30,544 bases of DNA from Chara braunii (Eukaryota; Streptophyta; Charophyceae; Charales; Characeae). Positions within the stretch are counted from its first letter, which is position 1. Every line of letters begins with the position of its first letter. Where the stretch lies: NCBI GenBank assembly GCA_003427395.1, contig BFEA01000231.1, forward strand, positions 2,228,538 through 2,259,081. Direction: 5' to 3'. The position numbers and the translations under genes are program-made. The notes below the pieces were generated by a model, which worked only from the letters and a program-made list of their open reading frames with translations, was not told where the DNA came from and did no database searches. Below are positions 17,241 to 27,275 of this stretch, piece by piece.

Positions 17241-18378
17241 CGATCCTCGACATGTGATGGATCGCCTAGATACAAGCACGCTTCCGCCAAGAAGCGAAAC
17301 TCTACGAAAGAAAAAGAAAGCCTGAGTACTCTAGGATGCGGAGCGAGCTCCATGCTGAGTCCATGCGTTGCAACCTAGGATATGAAATGTCACAAAACAA
17401 CAATGTCACAGCTAACAGCCTAAGTAAAAGCAGAAGCAACTGACTAGCATACATGTCCTAGGAAAGCAGAAGCAACTAACTAGCATACATGTCCTAGGAA
17501 AGCAGAAAGTAGTGACAACTAGATCCTAGAATGTTGGAGGCAGCAGCCTCAGTCTGGGAGCAACTGACTAGTGTATAAGTCCTAAGAACAACAAAAGCAG
17601 AACAGCTAAATCCTAGAAATGTTAGAGGCAGTAGCCTCAGTCTGAGAGCAACAAAGCAACAACAAGACAACCATGTGTGACATGAGAAATGTGTCGCAAA
17701 CCAAAGGGTGGGATGTGGCGAATGCAGCCTAGGGGTCGAAAACTCCTAAGGGCATCCACACAGAGTGACAGGGGGGAACACGTGTCATCAGGCTCAATGA
17801 GGGTAGGGAACTGGGAGCGAACAGAACCAATGACCCTAACAGATAGACCATCAGGGCGGGTAATGCTCGACTAAGGGGTGACCGCTATGGAGGGTCGACC
17901 ATGCAAGGGAACAAGGGAGCCTGGTATACTGGGCGCACCTAGATGAAGCATGCGAGGCTGCCTAACTAGGGCGTGAGGGCCGACAGAGGGTAGAAAGGTG
18001 ATGGGTAAGGGAATCATGCAAATGACTCCTAAGGTGAGGGAAGTCGGAGCTAAATCTGTAAGATGGGGAGCCAGGGCAACGCTACGGTCCCGATGCCTAT
18101 GCGTATACCAAGGGAGAGCCCAACTAAGAGGAACCCGGCTAAAGGGAGACCATCATGCGACACAACAAGGGTACTGTATAGGGTAAAGTGGGAAGAGAGT
18201 GACGACGTCTGAAGTAGTCAGAGTTGATCGTGATGAAGTCCATGAAGCTGCCGATGACGTCCACGATGAGAAGTCCGGAATGCCGTCGAGGAAGAGCCGC
18301 AATGTCGACGAGCTGAAGTAGCAAAACTGGAGTGGATGGAATACTGAGAAGTCAAAGACGTGGGAAGGTAAGTCAGAT
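17241..18378 (-). other. 3' untranslated part of the chromovirus with tandem repeats
   Basis: It lies between the chromodomain stop and the 3' LTR. A 36-37 bp unit (AGCAGAAGCAACTGACTAGC...CATACATGTCCTAGGAA) is tandemly repeated at 17429-17501. A looser unit containing TCCTAGAA, GAGGCAGYAGCCTCAGTCTG occurs at 17523-17560 and 17610-17650. The strand next to the LTR reads GTCGAGGATCG, a weak polypurine-tract candidate. No coding potential was recognised. Confidence 0.65.
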
Positions 18379-21321
18379 TCAATCGTCGTATCGAGCTGGA
18401 CAACGATGAGTGCGATGTGGACGCTCAGAAGCATCCGACTGGTGCTGAAGGTCTGCCTCAGATGGAGCAGGCTCGACTTCACCGGTCTCCTCAGCCGGGG
18501 GAGAAAGAGGAGGGTCAGTGGGCTGAGGAGGAGCAGTGAACCCAGCACGACGAGCATGGTCATAGGCACGCACCAACATGCGAGCGTGCTGCAAGTGCTC
18601 GAGGGGCTCCCAGGTANCCTCCTCATCAGGGTAACCCTTCCAACGTACGAGATACTCGACGTGGGGAGGGTTGTCGTCGGTGACTCGGCGACCAATGATG
18701 TATGAAACAAGGAACTCCTCGTGGCCATCCATCATGATGGGTTGAGGGCGCTCATATGGTCGTCCAGCGAAACGCTCAGACGGTCTGCGGTAAGGACGCA
18801 GTAACGAGACGTGGTAGACGTCATGCACACGAGCCTGGCGTAGGTAGTCGGGCAGCTTCACACGAAAGCTGACCGGGCTAGATGTCGTATCAGAACCGAC
18901 GGCCTGGAGGATGCGGCATGGGCCAAAGAAGCAACGGCGAAACTTGCGAAGCGTGTCCGCTTCGAGCTGTAAGTGGCGGGCGTCGATAAGCACATCATCA
19001 CCGACCTTGAATGGGTGATCCATCCTCGATCGGTTCGCACGTGCTGCCATACGAGTCTGGGAAGCGGCTAGACAACTCGTGTCGGGGTGCATCTGTGACG
19101 GTAGGAGGAAGTCCGCGGGAACACGAGGGTGATAGCCGAGGTCGCAATAGTAAGGCGACATCCCCGTGGCTGGCGAGACGGCGTGGTTGTAGGCTATCTC
19201 CGCATGGGCAAGATGGAGATCCCACTGCTGGTCGTCACAAACAATCTTTCGGAGGATATCTCTGAGAGTCGTGTTCGTGATCTCGGTCTGACCATCAGTC
19301 TGAGGATGGTAAGACGAGGAGAAGCGGAGCTATGTGCCGTACACCTTGTGGAGTCGTCGCCAAAATTGGCTGGTAAAGCGCGGGTCACGGTCAGATATGA
19401 TGCTCAGAGGTAAGTCGTGGTCACGCATGACTCGGTCAAACACGATGTCGGCGACCTCACGTGCACTGATGGCATAGCGGCACGGAACAAAGCGTGCACG
19501 CTTCGTGAAGCGGTCGACGACGTCCAGGACAGCATCATGACCGCGGGGGGTCGGAGGACGAAGGGGACCGATAAAGTCCATGGAGATGGACTGCCAACGA
19601 CCCTCAGGGATAGGAAGAGGCTGAAGCAAACCATAAGGAAGGTGGTTCGCACTTTTCACCTCCTGACAGGTGGGACACTCTGCGACGTAGTCCTTCACAA
19701 AGTCCTTGCGCTTCGGCCAGACGTACAGGCGGCTCACGCGAGCCAATGTCTTGTGAAAGCCCATATGACCGGCGACTGCCTGCTCATGGAACTCTGCTAC
19801 TGCTCGGACACGTAGCTGTCCAGTGGAGGGAACGCAAATACGGGGCTCTCTGGTGCTCTGTGAACCGTGCCAGTACACGAGACCGTTGTCCCCGAGAGAG
19901 TAGTTCGGGACGGTCTTGCCACTCCGAAGCGTCACGTGGATATCGTGATAGTCGGGGCAGTGGCGGTACTGAGTGCGAAACTCGTCGATCACCGAGTGGT
20001 GGACAGTGGTGACCGAGATGGAAGAGAGATGGATCTGCTCCTGGTCGTGGTCAGGGCGCCGGGATAAGGCATCTGCGACCCATTTAGTCTCGCCCTTGAT
20101 GTGCTCAGTGGTGAAACTAAACTCGGATAGGTCGCGCCACCAGCAAGCCTATCGAGGAGTGAGCTTCGGTTTTGTCAGAAAAGCCTGGACAACAGAGTTG
20201 TTCGTACGCACCGTGAACGGTGCCCCGTGCAGGTAGTGACGCCAGTGTCGAGCGGCATAAACTATTACGAGAACCTCACGTTCATCAGCAGTGTAGTTTA
20301 TTTCGGCGGACAGGAGCTGACGGGAGTAGAAGGCTACCGGACAATCACCAGAGCGAGACTCGACAGTGCCGTCCTCGGCGATGGTAGGAGAATAGTCAAT
20401 AGAATGCTCGTCAGTAGCTGGACGAATAGGCGTCAGTCGGGAAGCAGTGGTAGGGGTAGGTGGTGGGAAGCGAGGGATACGAGGATGACTGGAATCAGGA
20501 GAGGAGGGGAAGACCTGAGAAAACACTGCTCCTACAACAAAGTCTTATGCATTGGTGGTAAGGACAAAAGGGCGGTCAAAATCGGGTAGGTGAAGAACCG
20601 GTGCGCATGTCACCGCCTTTATGAGGGCGCGGAAGGCGTCCTCGTGGAGGGGTGTCCAAGCCCAGGGTGGGTTCTTCCGGAGGAGGGTGGAGGTAAGGAC
20701 GTAGGAATACCTAGCGTATCCCTGGATGAAATTACTATAGTAGCTGGGAAGGCCTAGGAAACAGCGAAGCTGCTCGACGGATGTGGGGACGGGCCACTCC
20801 GCAATAGCAGTGATCTTCGCGTCGTCCATGTGGAGACCCTGGTCAGACACGTAATGTCCTAAGAAATCCACTTTGTGCTGGGCAAAGCGGCACTTGCTCA
20901 GCTTGGCATAGAAGCCATGTCTGCGCAAGCGGTCAAGGGCATCGCGGAGGTGTTTGAGGTGCCCCTCAAGGGTACGACTGTAGACCAGGATATCGTCGAG
21001 GTAGACGAGAACGTACTGCTCCAAGATGTCCCTGAAGATGTCGTTCATCGCCCTCTGAAAGGTACCGGGTGCGTTGGTTAGGCCGAATGGCATCACCGTG
21101 AACTCGTAGTGGCCGAAGCGCGATCGGAACGCTGTCTTCGGCAGGTCGGCTGCAGCGACGCGAATGTGATGGTAACCGCTACGAAGATCAATCTTCGTAA
21201 AGAAGCGGTTGCTTGCTAGGCGGTCGAACAGCTCGTCGGAACGAGGCACGGTTGAGGCCGCCATAGTTGATGCAGAGACGGAGAGTTCCATCCGCTTTGC
21301 GAGCAAAGAGGATGGGTGCAT
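18379..21321 (-). pseudogene. Chromovirus pol: RT, RNase H, integrase, chromodomain
   Basis: One continuous minus-strand frame broken by three in-frame stops (near 20546, 20147 and 19330). The RT has motif A KIDLRSGYHH, the FGLTNAPGTFQ block and catalytic YLDDILVYS. RNase H keeps the Glu in TADEREVL, but two catalytic Asp positions read Asn (TTNA and RTNN). Integrase has the zinc-binding HEQAVAGHMG...CPTC and the three acidic residues in SMDFIGP, SDRDPRF and QTDGQTEIT. A GPY/F-type region leads to a C-terminal chromodomain (VEYLVRWKGYPDE, then TWEPLEHL; an N base at 18617 masks one residue), expected to direct integration to marked chromatin. The N-terminal RT lies in another frame (see 21246-22420). 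Copy clearly inactive; family assignment firm. Confidence 0.93.
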
Positions 21322-22420
21322 CCCATGGGGAGTTGTTGGGTTTAATGAAACCCAGTCTCAGGAGCTCCTCAAGCTGACGCTGGAGTTTGGTGGCCTCGGG
21401 GATCGAGAGTCTGTAGGGTGCGTGGTGGTGAACACGATAGTCACACACAAGCTGGATGGAGTGCTCGACGTCGCGCATTGGTGGGATGCCAGCGTACGAG
21501 AACAACGATGGAAAAACGTCGTGGTACTCTTGAATGAGGTCACAAACTGCGGGCTCCGGGTCAGCCGTATAGCGTACGAGTTCCTCAGCGTCAGCGTCAG
21601 CGCGCGACGGCAGGGTGGAGTCGACGGACGGCGGAGGGACGGAAGTAGAGATGGGAGTCATGGAGATAGAAGGAGGATCTGGCTCCAGCAGGATGAGCTC
21701 GGCGTCGGGACAGGGTGGATCATAGTGTAAGAGATCCGTCACGTTCACCATAAAGAAGGTGACGTCGTCCTGTCGGATGAAGTGGGCGAACTGCCGAGGC
21801 GAGGTGACAGTGATAGAAGGAGATGGTGTGGGCACGGAAGGCTCCGGGGGAGGAGGATCGGGGCGTGGTGTCGCAGTGGTACCTATGAAAGGTGCGCGAT
21901 ACGTCTGTCCACACTTGGTTTTGAGAACGAGAGTGTTGGTCGCCCAATCGGCCTCAGTGTTGCGGAACCGGCGAGACCACGGAGTGCCGAGAATGAAGTC
22001 GTACCCCGTCTCCATCACATCGAAATGTGCAGAGGAGCGGTGGCGACGAGACGCCGGGGGACGATCAGTCGGCTCGAGAGTGAGGAAGAAAGGGAGGTTG
22101 GTGACCGTCTGATCGAAGAAGCGCTGGGTCTTGTCATCCCCTAAGGTAACAGAGATGGGAGTCGGAGACCCTGTCGTGGGTAAGCAGGCTTCTTTCACCA
22201 CACGTGGGTGAATGAAGTCGCCCTGAGAACCGGAATCCCACAGCGCTGAGTACACCCTCGTGGAGGTCCCGAGTCGTTCTGGAATGATCGGGAGGGTGTG
22301 ATCAGGGTCAGAGAGGATGGTGAGAAGGCGACGCAGAGCGGCTCCCGACGAGCCTGGAGCATGCTCAAGTCCAGAAGAGAGGACACAACGTCCTCGCGAG
22401 TCGCAAGCTGCTCTCTGCAA
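21246..22420 (-). pseudogene. Chromovirus protease and N-terminal RT
   Basis: This frame encodes an aspartic protease with the catalytic triplet Asp62-Ser63-Gly64 (ALWDSGSQGDFIHP) and a second conserved block DFILGTPW. A proline-rich linker follows, then the start of the RT (EYHDVFPSLF, PYRLSIPEA, LGFIKPNNSPWDAPILFARK). At INYGGLNR the reading jumps to the frame of the downstream pol (ASTVPRSDELFDRL), so a small deletion near 21246-21256 separates the RT halves. In Ty3/Gypsy elements the position before YGGLN is normally Asp (IDY), and here it is Asn. Translation beyond the jump in the old frame to 21188 is spurious. Confidence 0.88.
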
Positions 22421-22634
22421 TGGCCTGAGCGAATGGCTCGACGCGTCGGTAGTCGCGGTGGGGTAGGAGGGGAAAAAGTGGTTTGTGGAGGCGCAAACGG
22501 TATCGCGACAGAGGGCTTAGTACACTTTGTCGGATCCTGCGAAACCTCAACTCCAGTAGCGAGAGGGGCAAACCGCGATGGGGATGTCGGGAAGCCGACT
22601 ACTGAGGAGGGCGCAGGTGTACACTGCACCGTGG

Positions 22635-24666
22635 CTAGGAGGCACCGCGGGGATGCGAGGCGTTGGGGGGGGACTGAGCACGATGCTGGCGAGAAAGGTC
22701 ATTGTAGTGGCGGTCAAGGGCGGTGGTGTAAGGATACCGCGAGGAGGTATGACCGTCCTGACGGCATCGTAAACACCCACGCCGGCCCAAAATAGTCGCG
22801 CGCTCCTTGGCGGAAAGGACACCGCGAGGAGGGACAAAGCCCTGAGGGAGGTCCTGTTGAGGGACCTCGGGGGGCGACACGCCAGCGTAACCAGGGCGGC
22901 TGCGTGCCCGGGAAAGGGTGGAGAGGATGAGCTGGAGGCGCTCAGCCATAGGGAGAGTTGAGTCCTCCAGGTGGTGGTGGACGGCCTCGCCGAGGTCGAG
23001 GTCGTCGCTATGGTCACCCTCTGGCGACAGCGGGGCACCAGCGTCCTGCTCACCATACTCGAGCGCGTTGAAGCGGCACGAGAAGTGGCGGCCCTGTTGC
23101 GCGGAACGGCGGGGGCGACTGCGGAAAGGGGAACGGCGCTGGGAAGTGGCGTGAGAGGAGGAGGAGGCGTAACCAGTACGCTGATGCTGGGAGGAGGAGG
23201 CGGGGTGAAGACGGGCCCGCATCCGCTGATGGTCCCTGGCGGTCTCGTAAGCCTGCGGGGCCAATGTGAACTCGTACCGCCATAACTCGGAGCGGTACTC
23301 GAGCGGAAGGCTGGCCAATAAACGATTGATAAGGGCAGCCTCGGGGAGGAACGCCACGTCAGAAATGAGGCGGGCGTCCAGAAAGACCTGGATGTGGCGA
23401 TCCAGAGCGGCAGCGCCACCAGAGTCGGACCAGCGTGTAGTGACGACACGCTCGAAGGCGTCAGTCACGTCGTATCGGGCTCCGAAGCGATCCTCGAGGA
23501 ACGTCTAGAAATCCATGAAGGTCGGAGTCCGACCCTCGCGAAGGGAGTATGCGTAGAAATCCTCCCAAGCGCGGGTGCGTGGAGAGGTGACCCACCCACG
23601 TGTCGGGTGTGGCGCCCATAAGCTGGAGCGTGCGGGTGGCAGACTGCAGCCACCGAGACACGCATATGCCTGTACCGTCATACAGGGCAATGTCCGACAA
23701 GCGGACGAGAGGTGCGCCACCGTTTTGGCGGCGAGGGGATCGAGGAGCAGAGGCCTGTGCCACGGCTGAGTAAGTCGACACAGGTCCTGGAGAAAGGGGC
23801 GCAACTGACTGTGCGCCCGGGCCGCGTGGGGGAGCGGTGGGGGCAACTGCGGCAGGCTGCGAAGGAGTTGTGGTAGAAGAGGTCGCAGCAACCGCGGGAG
23901 TAGGAAGAAGGTAGGATGGGGCTGGATAGGGTGCAGGGCGCGGGAAGCGAGCCTGCATGGGAGGAANGNTAGAGGAGGTAGGGGGTGCGCCCGAAGGCGC
24001 GGCCACCTGTGAGGGTGGGGGTGGCTGAAGGCGTAAGAGGGCGAGGTCGGCCCGGATCTGGGCAAGCTCGTCCTTGAGACGTTGGACGTGGATCGAGCGA
24101 GGAGTGACAGGAGGAAGAGTGGAGGAAGTGGACGCACAAACAGCGCGGGGCATCCCAGAGGGGGAAGAGCCAGGTGGCCCTGCGGTCGTGCGAAGGGGAG
24201 GGAGAAGCGGGGCACCCGAAAAAGTAGAGACCATGGTAGCGGGTTGTGGTCTCGTGGCCGTAGTGACCGGAATCTGGGCGGGTGCGCCCGTAGAATGAGG
24301 GAGGGCCTGGCTCGTGGTGGCCGCCGTGCTAGGGGCGTGGACAGTCACCAAGATGGCCGGGTCGGGGGCAGCGGAGGAGGAAGCTCCGTCGTGGCCACCC
24401 TGTCGGAGGACGGGGGACCCGGACTGGGAGCAAGGAGATGAAGGGTAGGCAGCGTCCTGGAGTTGCTGCATGCCGGCGGCAAGGGTCGCCACTTGTGCCT
24501 GTAAGGGCGCGAGAATCGCGAGTTGTGCTTGAATGGGTGCGAGGAGGGAGGTGATGAGGGTGTGAAGATCCCCCTGGGGCTGATGGCCCTGGTCCGCCGG
24601 CACAGGTGTGGAGCCCTGTGTCGTGGTCGTCGCCGCGTCGGCGACGTGTGACACACCGTCGGCCAT
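22635..24666 (-). pseudogene. Chromovirus gag with degenerate zinc knuckle
   Basis: The first frame starts at 24666 (MADGVSHVAD) and has an N-terminal Gln/Leu-rich, possibly coiled-coil stretch. A long Pro/Ser/Ala-rich region follows, interrupted by Ns at 23967 and 23969. The Gag core begins ALYDGTGICVSRWLQSA and WVGHLSTH. Near 23570 the reading shifts to a second frame (AWEDFYAYSLREG), which has a TAG near 23508 and continues TFLEDRFGARYDVTDAFE and LPLEYRSELWRYEF. An Arg/Ser-rich nucleic-acid-binding tail carries the zinc knuckle. The knuckle reads CLRCRQDGHTSSRY: C-x2-C-x4-H-x4-Y, with the last Cys lost. A stop at 22635 ends this frame, and protease lies in a third frame. Confidence 0.82.
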
Positions 24667-26995
24667 GGGGAGGTGACGGGCCGGACTGGAGGGGGCCAGA
24701 GGAGGTCCGCGTGAGCGGAGGGCGTAGGGGGGGGTCTGCGGTAGAAAGCGACGGACGACGCTAGCAAGGCTGGCGCGGGCGCCGTCAAAGGGGGAGGGCT
24801 GGTTCGGGTCCAGGGTGCCCGAAGAGGAAGGGGAAGTAGGGGGGTTTGAAGAACCCCAAGCCCTAAAACAAAACCCTAAGAAAACCCTAACAGAAGTTTA
24901 AGTGGTTAGGTTAGGGTACCGGTGACCTAATCAAGAAAATAAAATAGTGAGCATAAAGGGGGGGAGGTGGGAGAAAAATAAATAAACAGCGAGATTTCGA
25001 GAAAAAATATAAGTAAATAAGAAAATAAATAAATAATAAAAATAATTAAGGAAAGAAGTAAACAAAATGTGAAAAGAAAAATAATATTTTATTTTTTTGA
25101 AATTTTCGGCAGCATTTCCCTACCCCCCATGGGGTCAAAAATGTGCCAAGGGGAAAGGAGAGACCAAGATAAGCACACTAGGTTTCAAACTGCCGCAAAT
25201 AAAAAAATTCAAAAAATAAATAAAGAAATAATAAATAAATATAGGCTACCAGCCGGGCCGCTCGCGTCCAGGGTGGCCAGCCCGTGCAAGGACAAAGGAG
25301 GGTCCCAGCAAAAAAACAAAAAAATCCAAAAAATCAGAAAACAAGCTATGTTATGCAGAAAAATAAACTGAACAACTTTTGCCTCAGGGTCACATCGAAA
25401 TTCCTTACCAAATTTAAAATATAAAATAAAATGTTAAAATAATTTTTATTGTTTTTATATTTTAATTTTTTTTGGCCCGGCCGGGCAAGTGACCCCGGGC
25501 CACTCTGGTAGCCTAGAAATAAATAGATAAATAAATAAATAAGTAAATAATTGGAGGAGGAGGTGGAGAGAAATGAAGTATTTGATTTTTCAAAAATGTT
25601 GGCAGCATTTCGTTACCCCCATGGGGTCGAAGTGTGTCGAAAAAGACTAAGTAAGAGAAAATCAGAAAATTTTGGCAACACTTCGTTACCCCCACGGGGT
25701 CAAAACGTGTGCCGGAAGCAAGAAAGACTAACACCTAATCAGATTTAGGGTTGCCGTGAAGAAAATCGAATTTTCAGAATAGATAGAACAATAAATGAAA
25801 TAAATCAGAAAATGAGAAAAAAAGGTGGGGAAGAAGATAATCCGAATTTTTTTTTTTGGAAAAAAAAAAGAGAAAAGATAAATCAAAAGAGAGAGAAAGA
25901 AGAAAAACAGAAAAAAAAAAATTCGAAGTAGGGGGGGAAACGGAATGAAAAAGTGAAGGAGAAAAAAAAGAAATAGGTGGGAGAGAGAAAAAGATGGAAG
26001 TGGAAGGGGGAGGGGATGATGTGGTGGTAGTTGGGGGAGAGGAGGATTGGGGAAAGGTGGAGAGGGATCAAGAAGCAAGGAGAAAAGAAGGAGGAAAGAA
26101 AAGAAAAGAAATGAAGAAAAGAGAGTAAAAGAGTGGGTGGTGGGAGAAAGATGGGGTGGGGAGAGGGGTGTGAGTAAGAGGAGAGAGAGAAAGGGAGAGA
26201 AAGCGGGTTAGTACGGAGAGGGGAGAAGTGCTACCTGGCCCTTGGTGTCTCCAAGGGCACAAGGTGCACCAAGACCAGGAGGGTCTTGGCCTTTGCTGCA
26301 GCAAGCCAACTGGAGGAGAGAGGGGGCTGATATCTTGATCAGCCACCCAGATTTGTCTGCATTGCAGCAAGCCAAGTGGAGGAGGGAGGGGGGGCTGAGA
26401 TCTTGATCAGCCCCTACCAGCAGCACTGCAAATCCAGGGTGTGCTGTGACAACAAACCCTCACCACTGTCAAGCAGCCCCTGATCAGGGGGTCTTCAAGG
26501 TCTCCAGCAAACTGCCACGTGGTACTGCATATGGCCACGGGGGGGAGAGAGCAGAGAGAAGGGAAATCCGTTTTTTGCCAATAACTTTTTATCCGTTGGG
26601 CGGAATTTGGCAAAAAATGATTTTTTGGAAAGCTTTTTCGAAGGCACTTCCAACGAGATATGTCGCGACTTCAGCCGCAGCTTGTATAAATAGCGCTCCT
26701 CAAAACAAACGAGCGCGCGCGGTTTTGGAGCTGCGAAATAAAATTCACGATCTTTGAATGATCGTAGCTCCAAAACCAGCACAGAAACTTTGTCAATCTA
26801 TGGCTCGTTGGAAGCATCTCGTCGAGTGCTTTCTAACAAGCCAAAGATCAAAATTTTTGGACACAATATGTTGAAGTTATGATGAAAACTGTGCATCGGT
26901 GTCATGATCAAAGGGAAGTAGCGAGCTTTTTTGCTCAAGCCACGTGAGAAATGATGGAGGGGGTGGGGGGGGGAGGGGACCAGGGAGAAACACCT
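24667..26995 (-). other. Long repeat-rich leader of the chromovirus
   Basis: About 2.3 kb between the primer-binding site and gag with no recognised coding region. It contains two telo-box-like AAACCCTAA motifs (24871-24890) and three copies of a block with TACCCCCATGGGGTC (25104-25148, 25598-25640, 25671-25715). There is also A/G-rich simple sequence (25750-26220). A tandem pair containing GCAGCAAGCCAA...GGAGG...CTTGATCAGCC lies at about 26296-26345 and 26364-26412, and a nested hairpin at 26721-26777. Part of this may be a separate nested insertion. Confidence 0.6.
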
Positions 26996-27007
26996 GCTCC
27001 GATACCA
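26996..27007 (-). promoter_or_regulatory. Primer-binding site (initiator tRNA-Met type)
   Basis: On the minus strand, TGGTATCGGAGC starts one base after the LTR end CCTACA. The usual plant site complementary to initiator tRNA-Met is TGGTATCAGAGC, so 11 of 12 match. Its position fixes the 5' LTR boundary and the element's orientation. Confidence 0.88.
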
Positions 27008-27008
27008 A

Positions 27009-27275
27009 TGTAGGGATGATGATGGAGATGGAGGATGAGGGAGGAGCGAGACAGCACAACGCAGCTCCCACGCAAGACTCCAGCGCACGTACTCCAAAAC
27101 TGTGCGAGTGTAGAATGATATCGAAAACAGACAATGGCTGGGGTATACCCCAGCGGACTGACGGGACTGGACTGGACTGGCTGGTACCGACAGAGGTACC
27201 GTCCTGGACTGGACTACCCCGAATAAAACACAGGCCAAGGGGATGGTCTCACAGGTCAACCAGAGGTCCGCTACA
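27009..27275 (-). repeat. 5' LTR of the chromovirus
   Basis: 267 bp. On the minus strand it starts TGTAGCGGACC and ends CATCCCTACA, the TG...CA signature of LTRs, and it directly adjoins the primer-binding site. It matches the left LTR with about a dozen substitutions and one indel. Open frames across both LTRs are mirror images of this repeat. Confidence 0.9.

Larger units (their letters stand above)
16962..27275 (-). mobile_element. Ty3/Gypsy chromovirus LTR retrotransposon, degenerate
   Basis: The element reads right to left. The 5' LTR (27009-27275) is followed by a primer-binding site (26996-27007). Then come a 2.3-kb leader, gag (24666-22635), protease-RT-RNase H-integrase-chromodomain (22420-18379), a 1.1-kb 3' untranslated part, and the 3' LTR (16962-17240). 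The domain order RT, RNase H, integrase places it in Ty3/Gypsy, and the C-terminal chromodomain makes it a chromovirus. The LTRs differ by roughly a dozen substitutions and one indel, so insertion is not very recent. A target-site duplication could not be identified. Confidence 0.9.

Noticed and set aside
16820-17257. Open frames matching those at 26944-27372
   Set aside because: Both are translations of the two LTRs, so their similarity reflects repeat identity and not a gene family.
17400-17660. CRISPR-like array of spaced repeats
   Set aside because: The units are adjacent tandem duplications of differing length without uniform spacers, inside a retrotransposon 3' region of a eukaryotic genome.
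22547-23449. 300-codon minus-strand frame rich in Ser, Pro and Arg
   Set aside because: It is a shadow of gag in another frame; the neighbouring frame carries the zinc knuckle and Gag core.
23505-24215. 236-codon minus-strand frame in gag
   Set aside because: Only its last part (AWEDFYAYSLREG onward) looks like real Gag after the frameshift. The upstream part is a shadow of the first gag frame.
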